Shown: positions 47,941-56,075 of the stretch, piece by piece
Numbering within the stretch: the stretch's first letter is position 1
Layout of the letters: every line of letters starts with the position of its first letter
Origin: Devosia aurantiaca
GTDB taxonomy: Bacteria > Pseudomonadota > Alphaproteobacteria > Rhizobiales > Devosiaceae
Reading direction: 5' to 3'
Assembly: GCF_011058215.1 (NCBI RefSeq)
Contig: NZ_JAALFG010000004.1
Coordinates: 248,001 to 312,000 of the forward strand
Length of the DNA stretch: 64,000 nucleotides
Position numbers and translations under genes: made by a program
Notes under the pieces: model-generated
Databases searched by the model: none
Told to the model about the DNA's origin: nothing
Seen by the model: only the letters and a program-made list of their open reading frames with translations

Positions 47941-48324
47941 CTACTGCGCCCCGGCCGCACACGGGTTGAGAGCAGCCCAAGGCGCGCCCGCAGCGCAAGG
48001 ATTGGCGACAGGCGCCGCCGCTGCACACGGGGCTGCGACAGGTGCGGGTGCACCAACGGCACACGGGTTCGTCGCCGCACACGGATTGGCAACCGGAGCA
48101 GCCGCAGCGCATGGACTAGCAGCCGCGCACGGGCTTGCCGCCGCGCAAGGCCCGGCTGCCGCGCAAGGATTGCTCGCCGCACACGGACTTGGCGCCGCAG
48201 CCGCAGCCGCAGCCGCCGCAACCGGCTCCGGCGCCCGTGCCGAACTCGTCACATGATCAGCCGCCACCGCCGCTGTCGCCGCCAGAGCGGCCGCACCGAA
48301 CAAAAACGTATTGCGAGCGCTCAT
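47941..48324 (-). CDS. Exported protein with ten PCA(A/V) repeats
   Basis: This is a 127-residue protein beginning MSARNTFLFGAAALAATAAVAA, a signal peptide. After about residue 40 it is built of Ala-rich units each centred on Pro-Cys-Ala, such as SPCAASNPCAAAGPCAA; ten Cys in all, nine spaced singly by 4-10 residues, no Cys elsewhere. Almost no charged residues occur in the repeat region. The ATG overlaps the stop of the transporter gene (ATGA), so synthesis is coupled. Possible roles are metal (Cu, Zn) buffering or carrying sulfane sulfur on its thiols. No characterised homologue comes to mind. Confidence 0.7.
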   Translation of the reverse strand: MSARNTFLFGAAALAATAAVAADHVTSSARAPEPVAAAAAAAAAPSPCAASNPCAAAGPCAAASPCAAASPCAAAAPVANPCAATNPCAVGAPAPVAAPCAAAAPVANPCAAGAPWAALNPCAAGAQ

Positions 48325-49531
48325 TTCTGCTTGAACCCATCAAGGCCGAACACCGGACGAAGGAAGATGCCGCCAAGGCTGCCGACAAAGGCCGCGGCAA
48401 ACCACAGCCACCCATGCAGGCTGCCCGAAGCGATGCCCGAAAACAGCGCCCCGATATTGCAGCCGAACGACAGACGGGCGCCATAGCCCATCAAGATGCC
48501 CCCGAGCGCCGCGGCCAGGAGCGACAAAATCGGCAACGCCGCCTTGGGCGCAAATTTGCCGGCCAGCCCAGCCGCCAGAGCCGCACCGAGGATCAAGCCG
48601 AAATCCATGACCGATGTCGTGTCGGCCAGAACGCTCGCCTTAAGCGCCTGTGCCTGAGCTGGCCAAGTCCAGAACTCCCAGGTATCGACCGGCACGCCGA
48701 CGGCCTGCGCGATTTTTGCGCCCCAAAGCCCGAAACCATAAGTGATCGACCATGGATGCCCTGCGACCAGAAGGGTAAAGACATTGAGCCCGGCGAGCGC
48801 AAGCCCGGCGCCCACCAGCGGCCAGGGACCGCGCAGCAGCCGTGCCCAGCCATGCACATTCGGCGCCTTGATGGTTTCGAGCGACCCATGCTTGCGACGT
48901 TCGACCACCACCGTGATCAGCGCCACCGCAGCCAGACCGGCCAGCGTCACCAGCAGGGCCAGTGGCACGCCAAGGCTCGTACCCAAGCTGATCGCCGGCA
49001 GCGACGGCTGCGTCAGCCAGAACGGCAGGTGCGCCGTGCCCAGTAGCGCGCCGACGATAAAGAATGCCAGCGTCACCAGCATGCGCGAGCTGCCCCTCCA
49101 ACCGTAAACAGCGTCCCGGAGCCGCAACCGCCGCCCAGCTGCATGCCGAGGCCGAACATGGCCGCGCCCAGCAGCACCGAGACCCCGACCGGTGCGGTGG
49201 CGCCGACAAGCGGCTGCCCAAACGGATTGCCGAGCGTCAGCAATGGAATGAAAGCTATGGCCGCGACGCCGATCATCAACATCTGCGCCCGCATTGCGTG
49301 GCCACGCCCTTCAACCACCATGCGACGCCAGCCGCCCGTGAAGCCGAAAGACGCATGGTAAAGCGTCAGCCCCATCAGGCTGCCGATCAAGAACAGCACG
49401 GCCTGCCGCAGATCGACAAGCTGCCAGATCGCCAGCGTGCCGAAGGCCAGGGCAAGGCTCGTGAACCAGATCGGGCCGCGATCGAAGGGAATGGGTTGCG
49501 GGCGCAATTGCCCGGCCGTCGTATCAGTCAT
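48321..49531 (-). CDS. TsuA/YeeE-type thiosulfate transporter (one frame break)
   Basis: This is a membrane protein of about 403 residues with two YeeE/YedE halves. Half one carries LGGGCGSGTLFTVGG with the conserved Cys, half two LSFGCNIGALFSGIASGSLH with the second. At the C run 49093-49096 one base is missing; corrected, the halves join as TVGGGSSRMLVTLAFF. TsuA of this family takes up thiosulfate by passing it along such Cys residues. Start ATG 49531 follows GAGGC and lies directly behind a terminator-like hairpin. Transport of another sulfur species is possible. Confidence 0.82.
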
Positions 49532-49542
49532 CAAATGCCTCG

Positions 49543-49580
49543 ACAAAAACGAACTTGCCCGGATTGGTCATCCGGGCAAG
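49543..49580 (-). terminator. Hairpin with T tract between rhodanese and transporter
   Basis: CTTGCCCGGAT (49554-49564) pairs perfectly with ATCCGGGCAAG (49570-49580) around a five-base loop. Read on the minus strand it is followed by TTCGTTTTTG. It ends the rhodanese message, yet the transporter start follows within about 12 bases, so it may act as an attenuator. Confidence 0.75.
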
Positions 49581-49604
49581 CAGGCTAAAGATATTTCAGG
49601 TCAC

Positions 49605-50525
49605 TCAGTTCGTGACAACCGGGCGGCTCGGGTCGGACGTCCAGTCGGACATCGAACCATCGTAGAGCCGGACATTGGGCAGGCCCTGAACTTCCGACAG
49701 GCCGAACCAGGCGATCGATGCCAGGTGACCGGTATTGCAGAAGGAGATGAAGCCTTCGCTGTCATTGACGCCGGCATCGCGGGCCAGCTGGGCAATGGTG
49801 TCGGCGCTGGCGAAAGCCGGCTTTTCGGCGTCGTAGAACTTGTCGAAGTTGATGTTGACGGCGGACGGGATGTGGCCAAGCGCCTGCACGGTATTGGTTT
49901 TTTCCTGGCCGATGAACTGCGCCACCGAACGGGCGTCGATCAGGTTGGTGTCGCTGGCGATGGCTTTGTTGACTTCCTCGACCTCGGCGCGCAGCTCGGG
50001 ACGGAACTCGGCATCGAAGGTCGTGGCAACCGGGGTCACCGCTTCGGTGGACAATGGGCCATTGGCCTTGGCCCAGGCTGCATAGCCGCCATCGAGGATC
50101 GAGACATTGTCGTGGCCATAGACCTTGAAGGTCCAGTAGACGCGCGTCGCGCCACCGAAATCGGAAGCGTTCTGGCCGCCGGTGAGGATCACGACATGGT
50201 CGTTATTGTCGATGCCGAGACCGGAAACCAGCGTCTCGATCGCTTCTTCGGTCGGCAACAGGCCGGGGACGTCGCCGACCTTGGCGCGCCAGCCGGCAGC
50301 GGCATAGGGCGCGGCAACGGCGCCGGGCACGTGGCCGGCAGCATAAAGATCGCCGGCATCGGTCGCGTCGCGGATATCGAGGATGACGAGGCTCTCATTG
50401 CCCAGATGCTGGTTGAGCCAGGCGGCGTCGACCAGCGGCTGGTCGGTCAGGCGCTCGGCATGGGCCGCGCCGGTCATCAGCAGGGCTGCTGCAGCGAAAG
50501 CCGCGCCAGCAATGTTGAGGTTCAT
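49605..50525 (-). CDS. Periplasmic thiosulfate sulfurtransferase (two-domain rhodanese)
   Basis: This is a 306-residue protein with signal peptide MNLNIAGAAFAAAALLMTGA. Domain one (about 25-150) has LVILDIRDATDAGDLYAAGH and lacks a Cys in its active loop. Domain two (about 165-300) has NLIDARSVAQFIG and the catalytic Cys in FISFCNTGHLASIAWF. It should move sulfane sulfur from thiosulfate to an acceptor in the periplasm. The start at 50525 (M13 of the longer frame) restores the signal peptide. Divergent from the thioredoxin gene. Confidence 0.87.
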   Translation of the reverse strand: MNLNIAGAAFAAAALLMTGAAHAERLTDQPLVDAAWLNQHLGNESLVILDIRDATDAGDLYAAGHVPGAVAAPYAAAGWRAKVGDVPGLLPTEEAIETLVSGLGIDNNDHVVILTGGQNASDFGGATRVYWTFKVYGHDNVSILDGGYAAWAKANGPLSTEAVTPVATTFDAEFRPELRAEVEEVNKAIASDTNLIDARSVAQFIGQEKTNTVQALGHIPSAVNINFDKFYDAEKPAFASADTIAQLARDAGVNDSEGFISFCNTGHLASIAWFGLSEVQGLPNVRLYDGSMSDWTSDPSRPVVTN

Positions 50526-50624
50526 GGAAAAGTCCTTCTCTGCAATTCCGAGCTGCGCCATTTATCCCATGCCCTGCCGCGAAAAGCCGCTGACGCAATT
50601 CCAAAGCCCGCCCCGAAGGGAAAA

Positions 50625-50649
50625 ATCTATCTAACCGGTATAGATTAGT
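50625..50649. promoter_or_regulatory. Inverted repeat with TAGATTAGT word, divergent promoter region
   Basis: ATCTAT (50625-50630) and ATAGAT (50640-50645) are inverted arms, and TAGATTAGT (50641-50649) recurs inside the palindrome at 51961. The site lies between the rhodanese and thioredoxin genes. A shared sulfur-responsive repressor is a plausible reader. Confidence 0.45.
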
Positions 50650-50734
50650 TCGAAGGAATGTTTCTTCACCATGCTGGGCAGTCTCGGCGCCAGGGGGATA
50701 CTCCACCAAAGCCGAAAATTAAACGAGCAGCCCT

Positions 50735-51151
50735 ATGACTATAGTGACCCGCCTCCTGTTTGCAGCCACCATCGCCCTTGCTCCGGCACAGGCCTGGGCG
50801 CAAGACGCGGCAGCACCAGCCGTCGCGGAAGCGCCGCGCGCGACCGTGGTCAGTTTCGAAGGCGAAGAGCAGCTCAATACACTCGCCGCCGAGGGGACCA
50901 CCGTCGTCTTCTTTTATGCCGCCTGGTGCCCGAACTGCCGCGCCACCATCGCCGAACTCAATGCCCGTTGGGCCGAGGTCAATCCGGACCTCACCGTCGT
51001 CATTGCGGACTACGACAAGGAAACCGCGCTCAAGGGCAAGTTCGGCGTCACCTATCAGGATACCTTCGTGCTACTCGACGGCCAGGGCAATTCGGTCAAG
51101 TCCTGGAACGCCGGCGGCGTCGACGGTCTCAATGCAAACAGCGCCGTCTAG
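50735..51151 (+). CDS. Periplasmic thioredoxin-fold protein
   Basis: This is a 138-residue protein with signal peptide (MTIVTRLLFAATIALAPAQAWAQ). The redox site is FFYAAWCPNCRATIAELN, a CPNC motif, followed by PDLTVVIADYDKETALKGKFGV and the cis-Pro region replaced by TYQDTFVLLDG. It probably keeps periplasmic thiols or persulfides reduced, fed by the CcdA-like protein whose gene begins ten bases after it. Confidence 0.85.
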   Translation: MTIVTRLLFAATIALAPAQAWAQDAAAPAVAEAPRATVVSFEGEEQLNTLAAEGTTVVFFYAAWCPNCRATIAELNARWAEVNPDLTVVIADYDKETALKGKFGVTYQDTFVLLDGQGNSVKSWNAGGVDGLNANSAV

Positions 51152-51160
51152 TTCGCGCCA

Positions 51161-51883
51161 ATGCTCGTTACGGTAGGCTTTGCCTTTCTCGCCGGTGTGA
51201 TCACCGTCCTGTCGCCCTGCGTGTTGCCGCTCCTGCCGATTATCCTGAGCTCCGGCGCCCAGGAGGGCAGGGCGCGGCCCATAGGGCTGATCATCGGCTT
51301 CGTCGGCGCCTTCACCGCTGCAACCCTAGCCCTGAGCTACCTCGTCCGCTCGCTCGGCGTACCGCCCGATCTCAATCGCATCCTTGCCGGCGCCGTACTG
51401 ATCCTCCTCGGATTGGTTCTGGCCATCCCCTTCCTTCACCGCGGCTTCGAGCGCTTCGCCGGTGTCATCGCCAGCCGCACGCCGGTGCCGCAAAATGGCT
51501 CGGGCTTTGGGGGCGGCCTGGGGTTTGGTGCGGGGCTGGGCCTGGCCTGGAGCCCCTGCGTTGGCCCCATCATGGCGTCGGTCATCACCCTGGCGCTCAA
51601 TCAGCAGGTCGATGCCGGCGCCATCGCCGTCACCCTTGCATTTTCCCTGGGCACGGCGCTGCCCATGGCTGCCATCATGCTAGGCGGACGGCAAATTACG
51701 CGGCGGCTTGCCTGGTTCCAGACCAATGCCGGGCGCATCCAGCAGGTCCTTGGTGTCCTGCTCGTCCTGACGGGTCTCGCCATTTTCGCCGGCTGGGACC
51801 GCCAGATCCAGATCCTGCTGCTCACCTGGTTCCCCAATTGGGAATTGGCTCTCACCGGCTGGGAGCCCCGCCCAAGCCTCTAG
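51161..51883 (+). CDS. CcdA/DsbD-like membrane thiol transporter
   Basis: This is a 240-residue protein with about six membrane helices. MLVTVGFAFLAGVITVLSPCVLPLLPIIL and GAGLGLAWSPCVGPIMASV carry the two Cys that shuttle electrons from cytoplasmic thioredoxin to the periplasm. GFERFAGVIASRT and an amphipathic end follow. Its direct partner should be the CPNC thioredoxin upstream. Cytochrome c maturation is the usual context, but here sulfur enzymes surround it. Confidence 0.86.
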   Translation: MLVTVGFAFLAGVITVLSPCVLPLLPIILSSGAQEGRARPIGLIIGFVGAFTAATLALSYLVRSLGVPPDLNRILAGAVLILLGLVLAIPFLHRGFERFAGVIASRTPVPQNGSGFGGGLGFGAGLGLAWSPCVGPIMASVITLALNQQVDAGAIAVTLAFSLGTALPMAAIMLGGRQITRRLAWFQTNAGRIQQVLGVLLVLTGLAIFAGWDRQIQILLLTWFPNWELALTGWEPRPSL

Positions 51884-51960
51884 CGTTTTTACATCAGGCC
51901 GGCAGGGCAAAAAATCCTGCCGCACTCGCCCACAACAACGCAATCCCGTTCGTTGCTAAT

Positions 51961-51979
51961 GTCTACTAGATTAGTAGAC
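51961..51979. promoter_or_regulatory. Perfect palindrome GTCTACT-N5-AGTAGAC
   Basis: GTCTACT (51961-51967) and AGTAGAC (51973-51979) flank AGATT, 35 bases before the triple rhodanese start. It contains TAGATTAGT, also present at 50641. Size and symmetry fit a dimeric regulator of the ArsR or MarR kind. Confidence 0.6.
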
Positions 51980-52013
51980 GATCAAGGTGTCACCAGATCG
52001 AAGGGATGCCAAA

Positions 52014-53303
52014 ATGGCCCAGTCTCGCAAAACCTCTCTTATTACCTCGGCCTTCGCCGCCGCATCGCTGCACGCCTTGGCGCTGGGTGCTGCGCCCATC
52101 GCCCTGGGATTGGCAACCTTGCCCAGTCAGGCCCAGTCGGAAAGCGTCAGCATCATCACGGGGCAGCCGGAGTTCGAGCGCCTGATCAAGGAAGGCGCCA
52201 AGCTCATCGATGTGCGCTCGCCCGCTGCCTATGCCGAAGGCCATGTTGATGGCGCCATCAACCTGCCATGGCAGGCGCTCAACGTTTCGGAAGCCGATGG
52301 CATCCGCAATGAATTTGCGAGCAACGCCACCTTCGAAGAACTGCTCGGCAAGGCTGGACTGAGCTATGACGACACGATCCTGATCTACGATACCACCGCT
52401 TTGCCCGGCCGCGCCTATGTCGCCTTCGTCTATGCCGGCTTCGATAAGGTTCATGTGCTGGATGGTGGCGTCGGCGCCTGGCAGGGCGAACTGACCACGA
52501 ATCCGGTGGAAGTCGCCGCAACCACCTTCACCCTCGACCGCAAGAACGACATTCGCGTTTCCAAAGATTACGTCGCCGGCAAGGTGGGTGACGACACTGC
52601 GGTGATCATCGATGGCCGCAATGGCGATGCCTATGCCGATGGCCACATTCCCGGCGCGCAGACCCTGCCGGCATCGAGCCTTCTCACCCCCGCCGCGACG
52701 CTGCAAAGCGAACCGGTGCTGCTGGCGCTGCTCAACACCGCAGGCGTCAGCCCCGACCGCGAGGTTGTGTCCTATTGCGGTAGCGGCGTCGCAGCGGCCA
52801 ACAACTATCTGGCCCTGCGCAACCTCGGCTACCAGAATGTGGTGCTCTACGACGCCAGCTGGGACGAGTGGAGCCGTGATCCGCGCTCGGGCCAGCAGTT
52901 GGCGCTTGCCAACTATACGTTCGAAGGAACCGCCACTGCGCCTGCCAGCGGGCCCCAGTTCCTGGACGAAGCCGCGGTCAAAGCCCTGGCCAACGATCCC
53001 GGTGTCGTCGTCCTCGACGTGCGTTCGCCATCGGACTACGCGGCTGGTCACATCCCGGGGTCCGTCAGCCTGTTCTGGGACCAGACGCTTGACGCCGACC
53101 GCGTCCTCCTTCCGGTCGAGGAGCTGCAAAAGCTCTATGCCGATGCCGGCGTCACGCCCGACAAGCGCGTCGTGCTTTTTACCCGGGGCGGCCAGCAGCT
53201 CTCGCACAGCTATACCGTGCTCAGCATCCTGGGCTTTTCGGATGTCGACTTTTTCACCGGCAAGTTCGAAGGCTGGGAAAACGGCGCCTTCAAGCGCACC
53301 TGA
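52014..53303 (+). CDS. Exported triple-domain rhodanese
   Basis: This is a 429-residue protein starting MAQSRKTSLITSAFAAAS, with a long signal region to about residue 42. Domain one has LIDVRSPAAYAEGHVDGAIN and an active loop IYDTTALPGRA without Cys. Domain two has IIDGRNGDAYADGHIPGA and the catalytic Cys in VSYCGSGVAAANN. Domain three has VLDVRSPSDYAAGHIPGS and LFTRGGQQLSHS, again no Cys. Only the middle domain should transfer sulfur. ATG 52014 follows AAGGGA. Confidence 0.87.
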   Translation: MAQSRKTSLITSAFAAASLHALALGAAPIALGLATLPSQAQSESVSIITGQPEFERLIKEGAKLIDVRSPAAYAEGHVDGAINLPWQALNVSEADGIRNEFASNATFEELLGKAGLSYDDTILIYDTTALPGRAYVAFVYAGFDKVHVLDGGVGAWQGELTTNPVEVAATTFTLDRKNDIRVSKDYVAGKVGDDTAVIIDGRNGDAYADGHIPGAQTLPASSLLTPAATLQSEPVLLALLNTAGVSPDREVVSYCGSGVAAANNYLALRNLGYQNVVLYDASWDEWSRDPRSGQQLALANYTFEGTATAPASGPQFLDEAAVKALANDPGVVVLDVRSPSDYAAGHIPGSVSLFWDQTLDADRVLLPVEELQKLYADAGVTPDKRVVLFTRGGQQLSHSYTVLSILGFSDVDFFTGKFEGWENGAFKRT

Positions 53304-53398
53304 AAACAAAGGCAGGGGCCGAATGGCCCCTGTCTTCCTCCAGAAGACGCGGCTGGGGAGTGGCATTTGGCGCGCTATGTTGTAAACAGCGCCTTAGC

Positions 53399-53475
53399 GG
53401 TCCCGTAGCTCAGCTGGATAGAGCAGCAGCCTTCTAAGCTGTTGGTCACAGGTTCGAATCCTGTCGGGATCGCCA
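53399..53475 (+). tRNA. tRNA-Arg (anticodon TCT)
   Basis: Acceptor GGTCCCG pairs with CGGGATC, D-arm GCTCAGCTGGATAGAGC, anticodon loop CTTCTAA, T-arm ACAGGTTCGAATCCTGT, encoded CCA. The length is 77. No integrated element is seen at its 3' end. Confidence 0.95.
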
Positions 53476-53479
53476 GAAG

Positions 53480-54514
53480 CTATTGCGCCAGTGGCGCCGT
53501 GCTGCCGCGGACGATCAGCTCGCAGTTGAGCACGATATGCATCGCGCTGCGCGTGGTGCCATCGTCCTCCAGAAGGTCGATCAGCGTTTCCGCCGCCAGC
53601 CGTCCCAAGGTCTCCCGCGGCTGCCGCATGGTGGTGAGGGCAGGGCGGTAATGAGCGGCCACTTCGAGGTCGTCGAAGCCCACGATCGATATGTCCCGGG
53701 GGCACTCTATGCCCTGCTGCCGCAGCCCCGATAAAAAGCCGATGGCCGATTCGTCATTGGCTGCGAAGACCGCTGTCGGCCGCTCGGATAGCGTCATGAA
53801 GCGCGCGGCCGCCGCAAAACCCGCCTGCATTTCGAAATTGCCCCGGATCAGCCATTGCGGATTGGGCTCGATGCCTGCCTGCCTCAAGGCGGAGACGAAG
53901 CCGGCATTTCGCTCCCGCGCCACCACATTGTTCTCGGGTCCGACGAGATGCCCGATGCGACGATGCCCAAGGTCGATCAGGTGCCGCGTCGCCCGCTCGG
54001 CGGCGACCTGATTGTCGGTCAGGACGCGGTGAAATCCGGCATTGGGAATGTCCTCGCAGGCGACCACCATCGGAAACGAATGCGGCGCCGTGGTCAGCAC
54101 CCGGAGCGCCTGGGGGTCCAGCGATCCGTCCAGCAACAGCAAGCCATCGGCCCGATTAGAGAACAGGTAGCCCTCGAGCCGGCGCGCCGATTCGTGCCCG
54201 AGATAAAGGTTCGCCACGAGGACGCTATAGCCGCGGTTCGTGGCCTCGCGCTCGATGGCGTCGAGGATCGAGGAAAAGAAGCCGTTTCGGATGTCCGGAA
54301 GGGCCACGAGAATGGTTTTTGCCGCCCTTTGGCGCAGCGATCGGGCGGCTTGGTTGAGCGTGTAACCGGTTACACGGATTGCCTCTGAGACCCTGTCACG
54401 CGTCCCCAGGCTCACCCGTTCGGGGCTCGACAAGGCTCTGCTCACCGTGGCTGTGGAAACCTTGGCGAAGCGCGCAACATCCTGAATGGTCGGCGTTTTT
54501 CGCATATCTGACAT
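53480..54514 (-). CDS. LacI-family transcriptional regulator
   Basis: This is a 344-residue repressor. TIQDVARFAKVSTATVSRALSSPERVS is the helix-turn-helix plus hinge start. The periplasmic-binding-like core has TILVALPDIRNGFFSSILDA, RADGLLLLDGS, GHRRIGHLVGP and FAANDESAIGFLSGLRQ. It is divergent from the sugar operon, whose promoter holds two LacI-type operators, so it should control that operon in response to its sugar. It ends five bases from the tRNA-Arg. Confidence 0.9.
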   Translation of the reverse strand: MSDMRKTPTIQDVARFAKVSTATVSRALSSPERVSLGTRDRVSEAIRVTGYTLNQAARSLRQRAAKTILVALPDIRNGFFSSILDAIEREATNRGYSVLVANLYLGHESARRLEGYLFSNRADGLLLLDGSLDPQALRVLTTAPHSFPMVVACEDIPNAGFHRVLTDNQVAAERATRHLIDLGHRRIGHLVGPENNVVARERNAGFVSALRQAGIEPNPQWLIRGNFEMQAGFAAAARFMTLSERPTAVFAANDESAIGFLSGLRQQGIECPRDISIVGFDDLEVAAHYRPALTTMRQPRETLGRLAAETLIDLLEDDGTTRSAMHIVLNCELIVRGSTAPLAQ

Positions 54515-54566
54515 GTCTGGCAGCGCCCCTCCCGCTGTCAGGAAACATCAAGGGTCTAAAACGATC

Positions 54567-54593
54567 TTGACAGGTCCGCAAGGCTTGTATGAA
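54567..54593 (+). promoter_or_regulatory. Possible promoter of the sugar ABC operon
   Basis: TTGACA (54567-54572) is a consensus -35. TATGAA (54588-54593), preceded by TG, could be the -10 with a short 15-base gap. Both operators lie just downstream, as expected for repression. Confidence 0.35.
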
Positions 54594-54598
54594 ACTCC

Positions 54599-54647
54599 TG
54601 AAATCGATTGCACAACCCATTTGGACGGTGTAGTGCAATCGATTACA
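54599..54647. promoter_or_regulatory. Two LacI-type operators
   Basis: TGAAATCGATTGCA (54599-54612) and TGCAATCGATTACA (54634-54647) share the palindromic core AATCGATT. Their centres are 35 bases apart. They lie between the divergent LacI gene and its presumed target. Confidence 0.8.
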
Positions 54648-54739
54648 TGCGGTTGCGGAATGCTCTCCGAGAAGAGTAGGCTTGCACTGCGTGCATCGCT
54701 GGGGCCTCAAGCTCCTCGTGTTCGTTGGGAGGACAACCT

Positions 54740-55981
54740 ATGAAGAAATTTGCAGTGGTCGCCGCAATGGCAACCGCTTTCCTCGGCTCCACGTCGGCTT
54801 ACGCTGTGGATCTGGAAGTGACGCACTGGTGGACGTCGGCTGGTGAAGCTGCCGCCATCGCCGAATTCGCCAAGGTCTTCGAAGAAGAAACCGGCAACAA
54901 CTGGGTCGACTCTGCGCTTGCCGGTTCCGGCACGGGCGCGAACCCCGTTATCATCAGCCGCATCATCGGCGGTGACCCGATGGGCGCCACTCAGATGAAC
55001 ACCGGCCGCGACGCTGAAGAGCTCATCCAGGCCGGCCTGATGCGCGACCTGACCGATGTCGTCGCCGACATGGATCTCGACTCCTTCTACGTCGACCCCA
55101 AGCTGCTCGATAACTGCCGCTACGAAGGCGGTCTCTACTGCCTGCCGATCAACATCCACTCGTGGGACTGGCTGTGGCTCTCCACCGCTGCCTACGAAAA
55201 GATCGGCCAGCCGGTTCCGACCAACTGGGACGAATACGTTGCCTCCTGGCCCGCGCTTCAGGAAGCCGGCATCCTGCCCTTCGGCCTTGCCACCGGCTGG
55301 CCCTTCTCCGGCATCCCGGGCGTGCTGATGTCCGCCCTCGGTGGTCCTGAGCTGATCAACCGCGTCTATGTCGACAAGGATCCCGAAGCTGTCCGCAGCC
55401 CGGAATTCCGCCGCGTCGTCGAAGCGCTCGACAGCCTCCGTCAGGTTGTCTCGCCCGAAACCATGGTGCCGTCCTTCGGCGACGTCGGTACGCAACTGCT
55501 TGAAGGCACCGCTGCCGGCAACATCCACGGTGACTGGCTCGCAGGTGACCTCCAGGTCGCAGGCGGCGTCCCCGGCGAAGATTACGAATGTCTCCCCGCG
55601 CTCGGCCTCGGCCAGCAGCTCGGCGGTGGCGGCGACTCGTTCTACTTCCCCAAGCTCCCCGAAGGCACCGATCCGGCTGTGATCGAAGCCCAGGCCCAGC
55701 TCGCCCGCATCCTGATCTCGCCCGAAGCCCAGCTCAAGTTCAACATGGTCAAGGGCTCCATGCCCATCCGCACCGACATCGACCTGAGCCAGGCCAACCC
55801 CTGCATGCAGAAGGCTCTCGCCCTTCTCCCGAACGGCCTCCTGCCGACCGGCGACTCCAACCTCTCCAGCGACGCTCAGCAGCAGACCCAGGACCTCAAC
55901 ACCGAGTTCCTCGATGACGACAGCATCACCATCGACGACTACGTCGAACGCTATGCTTCGATCATTGAATCGGCTGACTAA
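54740..55981 (+). CDS. Sugar ABC transporter substrate-binding protein, family 1
   Basis: This is a 413-residue periplasmic receptor. MKKFAVVAAMATAFLGSTSAYA is the signal peptide, and DLEVTHWWTSAGEAAAIAEF opens the mature protein. GIHGD-like segment NIHGDWLAGDLQ and DSFYFPKLPEGTDP follow. It should bind a mono- or oligosaccharide. ATG 54740 follows GGGAGGA. It is the first gene of an operon running to at least 59949 and perhaps to 63692. Confidence 0.9.
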   Translation: MKKFAVVAAMATAFLGSTSAYAVDLEVTHWWTSAGEAAAIAEFAKVFEEETGNNWVDSALAGSGTGANPVIISRIIGGDPMGATQMNTGRDAEELIQAGLMRDLTDVVADMDLDSFYVDPKLLDNCRYEGGLYCLPINIHSWDWLWLSTAAYEKIGQPVPTNWDEYVASWPALQEAGILPFGLATGWPFSGIPGVLMSALGGPELINRVYVDKDPEAVRSPEFRRVVEALDSLRQVVSPETMVPSFGDVGTQLLEGTAAGNIHGDWLAGDLQVAGGVPGEDYECLPALGLGQQLGGGGDSFYFPKLPEGTDPAVIEAQAQLARILISPEAQLKFNMVKGSMPIRTDIDLSQANPCMQKALALLPNGLLPTGDSNLSSDAQQQTQDLNTEFLDDDSITIDDYVERYASIIESAD

Positions 55982-55996
55982 GCCTATCGTCTAGCC

Positions 55997-56018
55997 GGGT
56001 GGGAGCACGCTCCCACCC
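55997..56018 (+). other. Strong hairpin after the receptor gene
   Basis: GGGTGGGAGC (55997-56006) pairs perfectly with GCTCCCACCC (56009-56018). No T tract follows. Such structures behind binding-protein genes often protect the upstream message and set receptor excess over permease. Confidence 0.6.
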
Positions 56019-56075
56019 TCGAAAATCCGTGGTCGGCCTTGCTCGACAAGGTCGGCCACGTGCACTTGGAGAGAC

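Noticed and set aside
47955..48200. Repetitive DNA that might be a CRISPR array
   Set aside because: The repeat unit is short and imperfect, follows codon periodicity, lacks equal spacers and has no cas genes nearby.
47669..48256. Plus-strand frame with repeated AAHGLA units
   Set aside because: It is the antisense reading of the PCAA repeats. The minus-strand frame has a signal peptide and ATGA coupling to the transporter, so it is the real gene.
53399..53475. tRNA-Arg as integration site of a genomic island
   Set aside because: No integrase gene and no repeated tRNA 3' end were seen in the following 10 kb.
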